Part shown: positions 1 to 9,358 of the stretch, one piece after another
How the letters are laid out: the number at the start of each line of letters is the position of its first letter
Numbering within the stretch: the first letter of the stretch is position 1
DNA from: Halomonas stenophila
Lineage (GTDB): Bacteria; Pseudomonadota; Gammaproteobacteria; Pseudomonadales; Halomonadaceae
Assembly: GCF_014192275.1 (NCBI RefSeq)
Contig: NZ_JACHXR010000006.1
Coordinates: 62,001-126,000, forward strand
Reading direction: 5' to 3'
DNA length: 64,000 nt
Notes under the pieces: model-generated
Database searches by the model: none
Told to the model about the DNA's origin: nothing
Seen by the model: the letters and a program-made list of their open reading frames with translations, nothing else
Made by a program: the position numbers and the translations under genes

Positions 1-89
1 GCGAGGCCATCGACCGCGTGACCCGAATTCACTATCGCGTGCAGGGGCCCTGGACCTCGCCGCGCATCTCTCTGGAAAGTGCCGAATGA
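1..89 (+). CDS. yhdP: YhdP family protein, C-terminal end only (partial)
   Basis: Only the last 28 codons are inside the window, in the frame that ends with TGA at 87-89. The visible tail ([18 protein letters not shown]) has the Y-x-V-x-G-x-W/P-x-x-P pattern typical of the end of YhdP, a large AsmA-like inner-membrane protein implicated in phospholipid transport to the outer membrane. The stop overlaps the tldD start as ATGA, so the two genes look translationally coupled. yhdP upstream of tldD is common in gammaproteobacteria. The family call rests on a short tail plus context. Confidence 0.7.
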   Translation, partial: EAIDRVTRIHYRVQGPWTSPRISLESAE

Positions 90-1540
90 CATCACAGACC
101 CACTCCCTGCTCGACCAGGCCGCCGAGGTGCTGCTCGCCCCCGGCGGGCTCGACCTCGCGGCCATGGACGCCGGCCTCGGCCATGCCCTGGGGCCCGGCA
201 TCGATTACGCCGATCTCTACTTCCAGCGCAGCTGGCACGAGGGCTGGGTGCTGGAGGACGGCGAGGTCAAGGAGGCCAGCTACAACATCGACGGCGGCGT
301 CGGGGTGCGGGCCATGGCCGGCGAGAAGACCGGCTTCGCCTACTCCAACCAGATCACCGCCGATGCCCTGGCCGAGACCGGGCGCACCGCCGCCGGCATC
401 GTCAGGAGCGGCGCCCGGCTGGCGGCGGCCCCGCAGGTGCTGGCCGCGCCGGCGGGCCGCTATGCCGGCATCGACCCGCTGTCGGGGCTGTCCGCCGACG
501 ACAAGATCGCCATGCTCAAGCTGGCCGACCGGGTGGCCCGCTCGGCGGACCCGGCAGTGAGCCAGGTCAGCGCCTCCCTGACCGGCGTCCACGAGGTGGT
601 GCTGGTACGTGCCAGCGACGGCACCCTGGCCGCGGACATCCGCCCGCTGGTGCGCCTCAATGTCAGCGTCATCGCGGTCCGCGACGGTCGTCGGGAACGC
701 GGCAGCGCCGGCGGCGGCGGTCGCTATGCCATGGCGCGCCTGCGCGACGAGAACGTCGCCGAGCGCTATGCCCGGGAGGCGGTGCGCCAGGCCCTGGTCA
801 ACCTCGACGCCGTGGACGCCCCGGCCGGCCAGATGCCGGTGGTGCTGGGCGCCGGCTGGCCGGGCATCCTGCTCCACGAGGCCGTCGGCCACGGCCTGGA
901 AGGGGACTTCAACCGCAAGGGCAGCTCGGCCTTCGCCGGCCGCATGGGCCAGCGCGTGGCGGCTCCCGGCGTCACCGTGGTCGACGACGCGACCCTGGCC
1001 GACCGACGCGGCTCGATGACCGTCGACGACGAGGGCACGCCGGGGCAGAGCACGACCCTGATCGAGGACGGCATCCTCACCGGCTACATGCAGGACAAGC
1101 TCAATGCCCGGCTGATGGGCATGGCGCCCACCGGCAACGCCCGTCGCGAGTCCTTCGCCCACCTGCCCATGCCGCGCATGACCAACACCTACATGCGGGC
1201 CGGCCAGGACGACCCCGCCGACATCATCAGGAGCGTCTCGCGGGGGCTCTATGCGGTCAGCTTCGGCGGTGGCCAGGTGGACATCACCTCGGGCAAGTTC
1301 GTGTTCTCGGCGAGCGAGGCCTACCTGATCGAGGACGGCCGGATCACCGCGCCGGTGAAGGGCGCGACCCTGATCGGCAACGGTCCCGAGGCCATGGGGC
1401 GGGTGTCGATGATCGGCCACGACCTGGAACTGGATACCGGGATCGGCGTGTGCGGCAAGGAAGGCCAGGGCGTGCCGGTGGGGGTGGGCCAGCCCACCCT
1501 GAAGCTGGATGAGCTGACCGTGGGCGGCACGCAATCCTGA
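86..1540 (+). CDS. tldD: Metalloprotease TldD
   Basis: This 484-residue protein is the catalytic subunit of the TldD-TldE (PmbA) heterodimeric zinc protease, which trims unfolded peptides and matures microcin-type and CcdA-type substrates in the cytoplasm. The zinc motif HEAVGH (HExxxH) is at residues 264-269 within [19 protein letters not shown], and a conserved [13 protein letters not shown] segment near the C-terminus holds the expected cysteine ligand. The length is normal for TldD. The start ATG at 86 overlaps the yhdP stop by four bases. Its partner gene pmbA lies about 790 bp downstream, with yjgA between them on the other strand. Confidence 0.96.
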   Translation: MTSQTHSLLDQAAEVLLAPGGLDLAAMDAGLGHALGPGIDYADLYFQRSWHEGWVLEDGEVKEASYNIDGGVGVRAMAGEKTGFAYSNQITADALAETGRTAAGIVRSGARLAAAPQVLAAPAGRYAGIDPLSGLSADDKIAMLKLADRVARSADPAVSQVSASLTGVHEVVLVRASDGTLAADIRPLVRLNVSVIAVRDGRRERGSAGGGGRYAMARLRDENVAERYAREAVRQALVNLDAVDAPAGQMPVVLGAGWPGILLHEAVGHGLEGDFNRKGSSAFAGRMGQRVAAPGVTVVDDATLADRRGSMTVDDEGTPGQSTTLIEDGILTGYMQDKLNARLMGMAPTGNARRESFAHLPMPRMTNTYMRAGQDDPADIIRSVSRGLYAVSFGGGQVDITSGKFVFSASEAYLIEDGRITAPVKGATLIGNGPEAMGRVSMIGHDLELDTGIGVCGKEGQGVPVGVGQPTLKLDELTVGGTQS

Positions 1541-1543
1541 GGG

Positions 1544-1661
1544 GAAGCCGCTGCGCTCGACGAGGCGGCGTTGGCGGCGAACTCGCCATGCTCATTTAGA
1601 AGCGACTAAACTCCGCTGGCTCGTTCGCCGCCGCCTGGCCTCGTCTTCGCTCGCTGGCTTC
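1544..1661. repeat. 118-bp imperfect inverted repeat between convergent tldD and yjgA
   Basis: Arms at 1544-1582 and 1623-1661 share the blocks GAAGCC, GACGAGGC and GGCGGCGAAC in inverted order. The 40-base centre holds a smaller inverted pair (TTTAG...CTAAA at about 1595-1610). Immediately after, CCTCGTCTTC (1638-1647) can also pair with the later GAAGAC...GACGAGG (about 1673-1689). The element sits between the 3' ends of two convergent genes, so it could act as a bidirectional terminator or be a dispersed extragenic palindrome. It has no T-tract and no coding content. Confidence 0.7.
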
Positions 1662-1690
1662 TCGCGCCATGGGAAGACAGGAGACGAGGT

Positions 1691-2197
1691 TCAGAGGCCG
1701 GCGGTATCGCGGATCAGCCGGAACAACCGGCGGGCATTGGTGGGCGGCTTGCCCTGGTCGCGCTCGCGGCGAGCGTTGCGGATCAGCTGGCGCAGCGCCT
1801 GGCGGTCGACGTCGGGGAACTCGGCGACGAAGGCCTCGACGGCGTCGTCGCCCTCGTCGACCAGCCGGTCGCGCCACTTCTCCAGGCGGTGGAAGGCGTG
1901 GTCGCGGCGCAACTGCTCCTGGTCGATCTCGTCGAACACCGCCTGGATGCCGGCGAGGTCCTCGCGGCGCATCAGCTTGCCGACGTACTGCATGTGGCGT
2001 CGGCGGGCTTCCCGGGCGCGGATCCGCCCGGTCTCCTCGATGGCCGCGAGCAGGTCGTCGGAGAGGGGGAAGCGGGCCCGTTCGGCGTCGCTCATGGCGA
2101 TCAGCCGTTCGCCGAGGGCCTGCAGCGCGTGCATCTCGCGCTTGAGCTGGGACTTGCTGGGCCGTTCGTCGGCCGGAGAGACATCATCCTGGGTCAT
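1691..2197 (-). CDS. yjgA: Ribosome-associated protein YjgA (DUF615 family)
   Basis: This 168-residue basic, helical protein belongs to the YjgA/DarP family, which associates with the 50S subunit during late assembly. Family features are PSKSQLKREMHALQALGERL near the N-terminus and RRRHMQYVGKLMRRED in the middle. The frame stays open further upstream, but ATG at 2197 (MTQDDVSPADERPSKS) fits the family N-terminus. The gene is divergent from pmbA and convergent with tldD, the usual yjgA-pmbA arrangement. On the minus strand a TATACT hexamer at 2248-2243 could be its -10 box, but I see no clear -35. Confidence 0.93.
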   Translation of the reverse strand: MTQDDVSPADERPSKSQLKREMHALQALGERLIAMSDAERARFPLSDDLLAAIEETGRIRAREARRRHMQYVGKLMRREDLAGIQAVFDEIDQEQLRRDHAFHRLEKWRDRLVDEGDDAVEAFVAEFPDVDRQALRQLIRNARRERDQGKPPTNARRLFRLIRDTAGL

Positions 2198-2327
2198 GCG
2201 GCGTCCTGGGTCGTGAAGATTCGGGGCGTGGAGCATCGGCCCAGTATACCAGCCCGTCGCGGCGGGCTGGACGAATGCCATATTCTGCAGCATCGGCCCG
2301 CAGGCCGGTCGAGTAAGGAGAGAGATC

Positions 2328-3668
2328 ATGACACAGGCTTTCGATGCCGCCGCCCAGCAGTCGCTGCTGGAAACCCGCGCCGAGGCGGCCCTGGCGCTGG
2401 CACGCCGGTTGGGCGCCGACGCCTGCGAGGTGGGGGCCAGCGTCGATCAGGGGATCGGCGTCAACGTGCGCGAGGGCGAGGTGGAGACCGTCGAGCTGTC
2501 CCGGGACCAGGGCATCGCGGTGACCGTCTATGTGGGGCAACGCAAGGGCAGTGCCTCGTCCACGGATGCCGGCGAGGCCTCGATCCGCGACGTGGTGGAG
2601 AAGGCCCTGGCCATCGCCCGCCACACCGGCGAGGACCCGGCCGCGGGGCTGGCCGATGCGGCGCTGATGGCCCGGCACCTGCCGGACCTCGACGTCCACC
2701 ATCCCTGGCCGCTGACCACCGAGCAGGCCATCGACCTGGCCCTGGCCTGCGAGGGCGCCGGTCGCGGCATGGCGGGGATCAAGAGTTCCGACGGCGCCGG
2801 CCTCTCCAGCGGCGAGGGCGTGCGGGTCTACGCCAACAGCCATGGCTTCCTGGGCAGCCAGCGCGGCAGTCGCCATTCGCTGTCCTGCATGCTGATCGCC
2901 GAGGACCAGGGGGGCATGCAGCGCGACTACGACTACACCAGCGCGCGCCACCCTCGCGACCTGCTCGCCCCGGAGGCGGTGGGCGAGAGCGCGGCGCGGC
3001 GGACCCTGCGGCGGCTGGGGGCGCGGCGCCCGGCCACCGGTCGCCTGCCGGTGCTCTTCGACCCGACCCTGGCCGCGGGCCTGGTCGGCCACCTGATGGG
3101 GGCGATCGCCGGCGGGGCCCTCTACCGCCAGTCCTCCTTCCTCTGCGAGCGGCTCGGCGAGACCCTCTTCCCGGACTGGTTCTCGCTGTACGAGCGGCCC
3201 ATGGAGGTCGGCGCCATGGCCAGCAGCCCCTTCGACAACGACGGCGTCCAGACCCGCGACAATGTCTTCATCGAGCGCGGCCGGCTGGCCAGCTACATGC
3301 TCTCTGCCTACAGCGCCCGGCGCCTGGGGATGGCGACCACCGGCAATGCCGGCGGGGCCCGCAACCTGCGCCTCGACGCGCCGCTCGCCTCCCGGGATGC
3401 CCTGCTCGAGCGCATGGGGCGTGGGGTACTGGTCACCGAGCTGATGGGTCAGGGGGTCAACGGCGTCACCGGCGACTACTCGCGGGGCGCGGCGGGCTTC
3501 TGGGTCGAGGACGGCGAGATCCAGCACCCCGTAGAGGAGTTCACCATCGCCGGCAACCTGGAGGGGATGTTCAAGGGGCTGGTCGGCGTCGGTGACGACA
3601 TCGACACCCGCGGCAGCATCCACTCCGGCAGCTGGCTGATCGACGAGATGACCGTCGCGGGCGGGTAG
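2328..3668 (+). CDS. pmbA: Metalloprotease PmbA (TldE)
   Basis: This 446-residue protein is the non-catalytic partner of TldD. It has the shared U62/TldE fold, including RDGELS-type N-terminal repeats, GNAGGARNL and the C-terminal GNLEGMFKGLVGVGDDI segment, but lacks the HExxxH zinc motif, as is normal for TldE. A strong ribosome binding site (AAGGAG in AGTAAGGAGAGAGATC) precedes ATG 2328. Together with TldD it forms the heterodimeric peptidase used in peptide maturation and degradation. Confidence 0.95.
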   Translation: MTQAFDAAAQQSLLETRAEAALALARRLGADACEVGASVDQGIGVNVREGEVETVELSRDQGIAVTVYVGQRKGSASSTDAGEASIRDVVEKALAIARHTGEDPAAGLADAALMARHLPDLDVHHPWPLTTEQAIDLALACEGAGRGMAGIKSSDGAGLSSGEGVRVYANSHGFLGSQRGSRHSLSCMLIAEDQGGMQRDYDYTSARHPRDLLAPEAVGESAARRTLRRLGARRPATGRLPVLFDPTLAAGLVGHLMGAIAGGALYRQSSFLCERLGETLFPDWFSLYERPMEVGAMASSPFDNDGVQTRDNVFIERGRLASYMLSAYSARRLGMATTGNAGGARNLRLDAPLASRDALLERMGRGVLVTELMGQGVNGVTGDYSRGAAGFWVEDGEIQHPVEEFTIAGNLEGMFKGLVGVGDDIDTRGSIHSGSWLIDEMTVAGG

Positions 3669-3694
3669 CGCCCGAGACGCGGCTGCGCCGTTGC

Positions 3695-3730
3695 AAGAAG
3701 GAAGAACGGCGCTTCGCGCCTTGAAGAGGG
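3695..3730. repeat. Small GC hairpin flanked by GAAG motifs
   Basis: A 5-bp stem, GGCGC (3708-3712) and GCGCC (3716-3720), closes a TTC loop and is bounded by GGAAGAAC on the left and TTGAAGAG on the right. The same layout (GGAAGA, short GC stem with TTC loop, GGAAG) recurs at 22174-22206, which suggests a dispersed extragenic element. Here it lies just after pmbA and before the heptamer array. Confidence 0.55.
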
Positions 3731-3750
3731 AAGATAAGCGCCTACCTTGT

Positions 3751-3827
3751 CTTCCCTCTTCCCTCTTCCCTCTTCCCTCTTCCCTCTTCCCTCTTCCCTC
3801 TTCCCTCTTCCCTCTTCCCTCTTCTTC
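3751..3827. repeat. Heptanucleotide tandem array (CTTCCCT, about 10.5 copies)
   Basis: Ten perfect and one partial copy of a 7-bp unit (CTTCCCT on plus, equal to AGGGAAG or GAGGGAA on minus) fill the gap just 3' of npr. The unit is not a multiple of three, so it cycles through all frames and gives the low-complexity reading GKREEGR on the minus strand, which I do not regard as coding. The perfect array is likely prone to copy-number change. Confidence 0.9.
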
Positions 3828-4095
3828 AGACGTCCTCGTCGAAGCGGGCGTGGAAGAGCGCCTCGAGGGCATCCAGGACCGCCTCGCCATCCTCGCCCTC
3901 GGCTTCCAGGGTGAGCTCGGTGCCGCAGGGCGCGGCCAGCATCAACAGTGCCATGATATTGGCCGCGTCGGCCTGCTGCTTCCCATGGTAGACGGTGACC
4001 CGCGAGGCATAGGGCTGGCAGCACTGCACCAGGCGGGTGGCCGCGCGGGCGTGCAGGCCGCGCTTGTTGGTCAGGGTGAGCTTGCGTCTCGGCAC
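3826..4095 (-). CDS. npr: HPr-like phosphocarrier NPr (nitrogen PTS)
   Basis: This 89-residue HPr-family protein passes phosphate from EI-Ntr (PtsP) to PtsN. The phosphorylated histidine is H15 in KRGLHARAATRLVQ. The second conserved region (QADAANIMALLMLAAPCGTELTL) has the Asn-Ile-Met-x-Leu-Met pattern of NPr rather than sugar-PTS HPr. The start is GTG at 4095, three bases after the rapZ stop, so it is the last gene of the hpf-ptsN-rapZ-npr unit. The heptamer array touches its 3' end. Confidence 0.93.
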   Translation of the reverse strand: MPRRKLTLTNKRGLHARAATRLVQCCQPYASRVTVYHGKQQADAANIMALLMLAAPCGTELTLEAEGEDGEAVLDALEALFHARFDEDV

Positions 4096-4098
4096 GTC

Positions 4099-4992
4099 TC
4101 AGCGGTCCTCGTCGATGTCGGGCAGGTTGCGCTGCAGGCCGAGTTCTCGGTGGCGGAGTCGGACCCCGGGGAAGGCCGCGGCCAGGCGATGAGCCAGCCC
4201 TTCGGCGAGGTACACCGAGCGGTGCTGGCCGCCGGTGCAGCCGATGGCGACGGTGAGATAGCTGCGCTGGCTGGCCTGGTAGCGGGGCAGCCAGCGCTCG
4301 ACCCAGGCCAGGATATCGGCGGCCATCTCGGCGACCATCGGGTAGCTGTCGAGGAAGGCGATCACGCTGTCCTCGCGGCCGGTGGCGTCACGCAGCTGGG
4401 GGTCCCAGTAGGGGTTCGGCAGGCAGCGGGCATCGAAGACGATATCGGCATCCAGGGGCACGCCCCGCTTGAAGCCGAAGGACTCCACGGTGAGGGTCAG
4501 CCCCTCGCGGCGATGACCGGCCACCTGGTCGGTGATGCGGCCCCGGAGGTCGTGCACCGAGAGACGCGAGGTGTCGATCACCAGGTCGGCGAGGTCGCGG
4601 ATCTCCGCCAGGGCGGCCTCCTCGCAGTCGATCGCCTCCGCCAGGGTCATCTGGCTGTCTCGGGTCAGGGGGTGGCGGCGCCGGGTCGCCGAGTAGCGCT
4701 CCAGCAGGATGCGGGCGTCGGTGGTCAGGTAGACCACCTGGCAGTGGATGTTGCGGGCCCGCACGTCCTCGAGCAGGGCGGGGAAGCGTTCCAGAGCGTG
4801 GGGCAGGTTGCGGGCGTCGATGCTCACGGCGATGGAACTGCGCAGCGACTGGCCGCTGCGCAGTTCGTCCACCAGAGGGCCGAGCAGCATGGCCGGGAGA
4901 TTGTCGATGGCGTAGTAGCCGAGGTCCTCCAGGGCCTGCAGCGCGATCGACTTGCCCGAGCCGGAGCGGCCGCTGATGATCACGAGCTGCAT
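4099..4992 (-). CDS. rapZ: RNase adapter protein RapZ
   Basis: This 297-residue protein is a nucleotide-binding RNase E adapter, which in E. coli controls GlmZ decay and so glucosamine-6-phosphate synthesis. Walker A is GRSGSGKS at residues 8-15. The C-terminal domain carries the conserved AIGCTGGQHRSVYLAEGLA segment. The length matches the family (about 285 residues). It lies between ptsN and npr, as in E. coli and Pseudomonas, linking nitrogen-PTS signalling to envelope precursor supply. Confidence 0.96.
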   Translation of the reverse strand: MQLVIISGRSGSGKSIALQALEDLGYYAIDNLPAMLLGPLVDELRSGQSLRSSIAVSIDARNLPHALERFPALLEDVRARNIHCQVVYLTTDARILLERYSATRRRHPLTRDSQMTLAEAIDCEEAALAEIRDLADLVIDTSRLSVHDLRGRITDQVAGHRREGLTLTVESFGFKRGVPLDADIVFDARCLPNPYWDPQLRDATGREDSVIAFLDSYPMVAEMAADILAWVERWLPRYQASQRSYLTVAIGCTGGQHRSVYLAEGLAHRLAAAFPGVRLRHRELGLQRNLPDIDEDR

Positions 4993-5032
4993 GGGGGAGA
5001 TCTCCTGGTCGGGGCCGGCCGGCCCGGGCCGG

Positions 5033-5515
5033 CTAGCCGTTGCTGTCGGCCGGTGTCTGTCGTCGGATGGCCTCGGTGAGGCGTTCGTGGAGCGCCTGCT
5101 GGCTCTCGGCGTGGCGCAGGGCGCTGCGGGTCTCGGCGTCGTTCATCACCCCGGCCACCTGGCCGAGCAGGGCGAGGTGGGCATCGTCGGCCTCCTCGGG
5201 CACCAGCAGCACGAACACCAGGTCGACGGGATCGCCGTCCACGGCGTCGAAGTCCACCGGCTCGGCGAGCCTGAGGAAGCCGGCGATGGGCGCCTTGCAG
5301 TGGGGGTTGCGGGCATGCGGGATGGCCACCCCGTGACCGATGCCGGTGCTGCCGAGGCGCTCGCGGCCGATCAGTCGGCTGAAGACCTCCTGGCTGTCGA
5401 GGCTCGGGGTGTTCTGGGCGATGAAGGTGCTGAAGAATTCCAGGACCCGCTTCTTGCTTCCCCCCGGCACCGCGAAGAGCGTGCGCTCGGGGGGCAGGAT
5501 GGTTTCCAGTGACAT
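5033..5515 (-). CDS. ptsN: Nitrogen-regulatory PTS IIA protein PtsN
   Basis: This 160-residue EIIA-Ntr protein is the terminal phosphoacceptor of the nitrogen PTS and controls potassium transport and stress responses by protein-protein contacts. The acceptor histidine is H67 in GIGHGVAIPHARN. I chose ATG 5515 (MSLETILPPE), matching family N-termini. A TTG at 5527 that overlaps the hpf stop would add four residues, and neither start has a strong ribosome binding site. It sits between hpf and rapZ. Confidence 0.95.
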   Translation of the reverse strand: MSLETILPPERTLFAVPGGSKKRVLEFFSTFIAQNTPSLDSQEVFSRLIGRERLGSTGIGHGVAIPHARNPHCKAPIAGFLRLAEPVDFDAVDGDPVDLVFVLLVPEEADDAHLALLGQVAGVMNDAETRSALRHAESQQALHERLTEAIRRQTPADSNG

Positions 5516-5523
5516 GGGGTGGC

Positions 5524-5835
5524 TCAACGGACGCCGGCAGCGCCCTGAGCGCGAGCCTGGGTCTTTTCCTTGTGCTTGACCAGCTGGCGATCCAGCTTGT
5601 CGGCGAGGGCATCGATGGCGGCGTACATGTCGCCGTCCATGGCTTCGGCATGAAGATCGGCACCGGCGGCATGCAGGGTGCAGGCGGCCTGCTGGCGTTC
5701 CTTCTCGACGGAGAGCGTGACCTGCACGGTCGTGATGTTGTCGTAGTGGCGTTCCAGGCGCGTGAGCTTTTCCTGCACATAGTCACGCAGGGGGTCGGTC
5801 AGTTCCACGTGGTGGCCGGTGAGATTGACTTGCAT
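5524..5835 (-). CDS. hpf: Ribosome hibernation promoting factor HPF
   Basis: This 103-residue short-form HPF/YfiA-family protein binds the 30S decoding region and stabilises inactive 100S ribosomes in stationary phase. It has the β-α-β-β-β-α layout, starting MQVNLTGHHVELTDPLRDYV and including ADLHAEAMDGDMYAAIDALADKL split over the second half. Short HPFs of about 95-105 residues are normal in gammaproteobacteria. It lies directly downstream of rpoN and has its own promoter-like sequence in the 111-bp gap. Confidence 0.95.
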   Translation of the reverse strand: MQVNLTGHHVELTDPLRDYVQEKLTRLERHYDNITTVQVTLSVEKERQQAACTLHAAGADLHAEAMDGDMYAAIDALADKLDRQLVKHKEKTQARAQGAAGVR

Positions 5836-5867
5836 GACACGCTCCTTGCTCCTTGGGTGGTGCCTCG

Positions 5868-5895
5868 ATTGTAACCCTTTTTGGTGCCGTGCAAA
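5868..5895 (-). promoter_or_regulatory. Predicted sigma-70 promoter for hpf-ptsN-rapZ-npr
   Basis: On the minus strand a -35-like TTTGCA (5895-5890) and a -10-like TACAAT (5873-5868) are separated by 16 bp. This would start transcription near 5861, about 26 bases before the hpf ATG. The gap between rpoN and hpf is otherwise GC-rich, so the AT-rich stretch stands out. Confidence 0.5.
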
Positions 5896-5946
5896 CCCCC
5901 CGTGCCAGGCGCTCTTCCACGCTGTCGACGGCGCCGCCGGACGGCC

Positions 5947-7359
5947 TCAGGCGAGGCGCTTGCGCTGGCTCGACGAGGGGATGTGCATGGCCTCGCGGTA
6001 CTTGGCCACGGTGCGCCTGGCCACCTCGATGCCTTCTTCGGCGAGCAGGTCGACGAGCTTGCTGTCCGACAGCGGCTTGCGCGGCGGCTCCTCCTGGATC
6101 AGCTTGCGGATGCGGGCGCGGATCGCGGTGCTGGAATGGGCCTCGTCGCCACCGCCCACCTGGCTGGAGAAGAAGTACTTGAGCTCGAACACGCCCCGCG
6201 GGGTGTGGATGAACTTCTGGGTGGTGACCCGGGAGATGGTCGACTCGTGCATCTCCACGGCCTGGGCGATATCGGCGAGGATCAGCGGCCTCATGGCCTC
6301 CTCGCCGCGTTCCAGGAAGTCCAGCTGGCGGGCCATGACCTCGCGGCCGACGCGCAGCAGGGTGTCGTTGCGGCTGGTCAGGCTCTTGAGCAGCCAGCGC
6401 GCCTCCTGGAGGTGGTCCTTGAGGAACTGGTTGTCCTGGCTCTTGTCGGCGCGCTTGATCAGCGCCGCATAGTCGGGCTGGATACGCAGCCGCGGCAGTG
6501 CCTCCGGGTTGAGCTCGATCCGCCAACCCTGCTCGCTGTGGCGGGCGATCAGGTCGGGGATCACATAGTCGTTGTCGCTGGCGGAGAAGGCACTGCCCGG
6601 GCGCGGATCGAGGCCGCGTATCAGCGCGATCACCTCGTCGAGCACGGCATCGTCCAGCCCCAGCCGGCGCTTGAGCAGGCGCCGGTCGTTGCCGGCCAGG
6701 GCCTCGAGGAACTGGCGGACCAGCCGCCGGGCCTGGGGCAGCAGGGGGATGTCCGGGGGCAGGGCGGCGAGCTGCAGCAGCAGGCACTCGCGCAGGTCCC
6801 GGGCGAAGACCCCGGTGGGCTCGAACTGCTGCAGGCGCAGCAGCACGCCCTCGACCTCGCGGGTGGCGAGCCCCTCCAGGTCCTGGGCGCGCAGCCCCTC
6901 GCGCAGCTCGTCGAGGGACTGCTCCAGGTAGCCGTCGCCGTTCACGGCATCGATCAGGCTCTCGGCGATGCGCGTCTCCCGCTCGCCCAGGCCGCTCATG
7001 GCCAGCTGCCAGGCCAGGTGGCCCTGCAGGCTCTGGCCGGCGGCCTGGCGCTCGAAGTCCGGGGCCTCGCCGCCGCTGCCGCTGCCGCTGCCCAGGCCGG
7101 CATCCTGGAAGGTATCGGCCCAGTCGCTGTCCACGGCCAGCTCGTCGGGGATCTCGCTGGCCCAGTCGTCGTCCGCGGCCTCGCTGACGGCCTGCTCGCC
7201 GAACTCATCCTCCATTTCCAGCATCGGGTTGGCCTCCAGGGCCTGCTGGATTTCCTGGCGCAGGTCCAGGGTGGAGAGCTGCAGCAGGGCGATGGCCTGC
7301 TGCAGCTGGGGGGTCATGGTCAGCTGGGTGCCGACGCGGAGTTGCAGGGAAGCCTTCAT
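5947..7359 (-). CDS. rpoN: RNA polymerase sigma-54 factor RpoN
   Basis: This 470-residue alternative sigma factor needs enhancer-binding activators and drives nitrogen, motility and other regulons. Region I is glutamine- and leucine-rich (TMTPQLQQAIALLQLSTLDL), region II is acidic (about residues 60-110), and the C-terminus has the RpoN box ARRTVAKYRE at about 447-456. ATG 7359 (MKASLQLRVGTQ) matches family N-termini. In-frame ATGs at 7365 and 7377 would add two or six residues. It lies between lptB and hpf, the conserved location. Confidence 0.95.
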   Translation of the reverse strand: MKASLQLRVGTQLTMTPQLQQAIALLQLSTLDLRQEIQQALEANPMLEMEDEFGEQAVSEAADDDWASEIPDELAVDSDWADTFQDAGLGSGSGSGGEAPDFERQAAGQSLQGHLAWQLAMSGLGERETRIAESLIDAVNGDGYLEQSLDELREGLRAQDLEGLATREVEGVLLRLQQFEPTGVFARDLRECLLLQLAALPPDIPLLPQARRLVRQFLEALAGNDRRLLKRRLGLDDAVLDEVIALIRGLDPRPGSAFSASDNDYVIPDLIARHSEQGWRIELNPEALPRLRIQPDYAALIKRADKSQDNQFLKDHLQEARWLLKSLTSRNDTLLRVGREVMARQLDFLERGEEAMRPLILADIAQAVEMHESTISRVTTQKFIHTPRGVFELKYFFSSQVGGGDEAHSSTAIRARIRKLIQEEPPRKPLSDSKLVDLLAEEGIEVARRTVAKYREAMHIPSSSQRKRLA

Positions 7360-7520
7360 GGCCATGGGGGGATCCATTCGACTGGCGATGAAGCCATCAC
7401 CCTAGTGCGCCGGAGGGTGGCATGCAAGCCCTGAAGCTAGCAATTAGCGTGCCAACGGCAAGCGGCGTGCCTGTCGTCGCTTGGCGACCTTATATCAGTA
7501 ACTTACCAATAAATGCCGGC

Positions 7521-8242
<722 letters not shown>

Positions 8243-8246
<4 letters not shown>

Positions 8247-8773
8247 GGGGCGTCCTGCTGCTCCGGCTCCAGGGTCATGCGCACCCGCTGGCGCTCCTCG
8301 ATCCCCTCGGCCGCGGAGCGGGCCTGGACCACGCGGCGGTCGAGGAAGTACTCCAGGTAGCCGCCGTCGAAGGTATCGCCCCCCTGGTGCAGCTCGGCCT
8401 GGTCGATCAGCTCGATGCGGCGCTCGGCCACGTGGTAGACCACGGTGCGCCCCCAGCCGCGCACCAGCGGCTCGTCGGGGGCGGGTTTCTGCTCGAGGTA
8501 GGCCCGCTTCCCGGTGGCGGTGGCCCGGGTCAGCCGGCCGGCGGCGTTGCGCCGGATCTCGATCCGCTCGCCGGTCAGCCGCATGCTGCCCTGGGTGATC
8601 GTCACGTCGCCGCGATAGACGGCCGTGCCGGCGCGATCGTCCAGGTCGAGACGATCGGCCTCGACCTGGATGGGGGCGCTGGCATCGCCCTCCAGGGCCA
8701 GCGCCGGGCCGGCGGCCAGCGGCAGGGCGGCGAGACTCAGGGCCAGCAGGGTCGCGAGGGGCGGTCGCATCAT
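8243..8773 (-). CDS. lptA: LPS transport periplasmic protein LptA
   Basis: This 176-residue protein forms the periplasmic bridge that carries LPS from LptC to LptD. It has a Sec signal peptide ([18 protein letters not shown], predicted cleavage after residue ~27 at ALA-LE) followed by an OstA-like β-jellyroll domain ([39 protein letters not shown]). It overlaps lptC and lptB by four bases each, so the three genes are probably co-translated. Confidence 0.94.
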
Positions 8774-9354
8774 GGCTCGGGGTTCTCCGGGGTGGTCGGC
8801 GGGTGATGGCCGCGCACATTGTCGGTCAGCCGGGCACGATTGTCATGGATCCAGGCATCGAACCGCTCGCCCCGCATCCGCTGGGGGGGCTGGCGCAGCA
8901 GGGCCGGCGTCTCGCTCCAGGCGTGCCCGGTGTCGGCGTCGTAGTGAAGGGCCTCGGTTTCCAGGTGCCAGCGCTCCCGGGGCGCCGAGAGCCGGGCGTC
9001 TCCCTCCAGCAGCAGGGGGTTGCCGCCGGCGCCCAGGCGCCCGCGGGCGGCGGTGGCCAGCCAGCGTCGCCCGCTGTCGTCGCGCAGGCGGACGTCGGGC
9101 GTCGCGAGGCGGGTGACGTCATCGTCGGGGGTATGCACCAGGCGCGGGGTCTCGAGGCGCTGGTGGGGGCGGCCCTGGACGTCGAAGCGGGTCAGGCGCG
9201 CGTCCTCGAGGAAGTAGTCCGGCTCGCCGGCGGCGTCCCGGGGCACCGCACCCGGGCGCGAGGCCTCGCGCTGGTCGAGCAGCGCCAGGCCGCCGCCCAG
9301 GGCGAGCAGCACGAGCAACAGCCAGGTCCGGAACCCGGGGCGCGGCAGGCGCAT
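8770..9354 (-). CDS. lptC: LPS export inner-membrane protein LptC
   Basis: This 194-residue bitopic protein links LptB2FG to LptA. A single N-terminal membrane segment ([16 protein letters not shown], about residues 11-26) is followed by a periplasmic β-jellyroll with [19 protein letters not shown], typical of LptC. Overlap with lptA and the four-base gap to kdsC place it in the kdsC-lptC-lptA-lptB operon. Confidence 0.93.
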   Translation of the reverse strand: MRLPRPGFRTWLLLVLLALGGGLALLDQREASRPGAVPRDAAGEPDYFLEDARLTRFDVQGRPHQRLETPRLVHTPDDDVTRLATPDVRLRDDSGRRWLATAARGRLGAGGNPLLLEGDARLSAPRERWHLETEALHYDADTGHAWSETPALLRQPPQRMRGERFDAWIHDNRARLTDNVRGHHPPTTPENPEP

Positions 9355-9358
9355 GGCG

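Noticed and set aside
2328..3668. PmbA lacking the HExxxH zinc motif considered as an inactivated gene
   Set aside because: Absence of the motif is normal for the TldE/PmbA subunit; the gene is full length and intact.
3751..3827. Repeats considered as a CRISPR array
   Set aside because: Units are 7 bp, contiguous and without spacers, and no cas genes are present in the window.
3476..4024. Minus-strand frame running through the heptamer array with repeated Gly-Lys-Arg-Glu-Glu-Gly-Arg units
   Set aside because: It overlaps npr and the end of pmbA in other frames, and the repeat reading comes from the 7-bp array. There is no family match and no start context.
5889..5911. Sigma-54-like site TGGCAC...TTGC upstream of hpf on the minus strand
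   Set aside because: The two elements are separated by seven bases instead of the strict five, so RpoN should not use it. A sigma-70-like pair overlaps.
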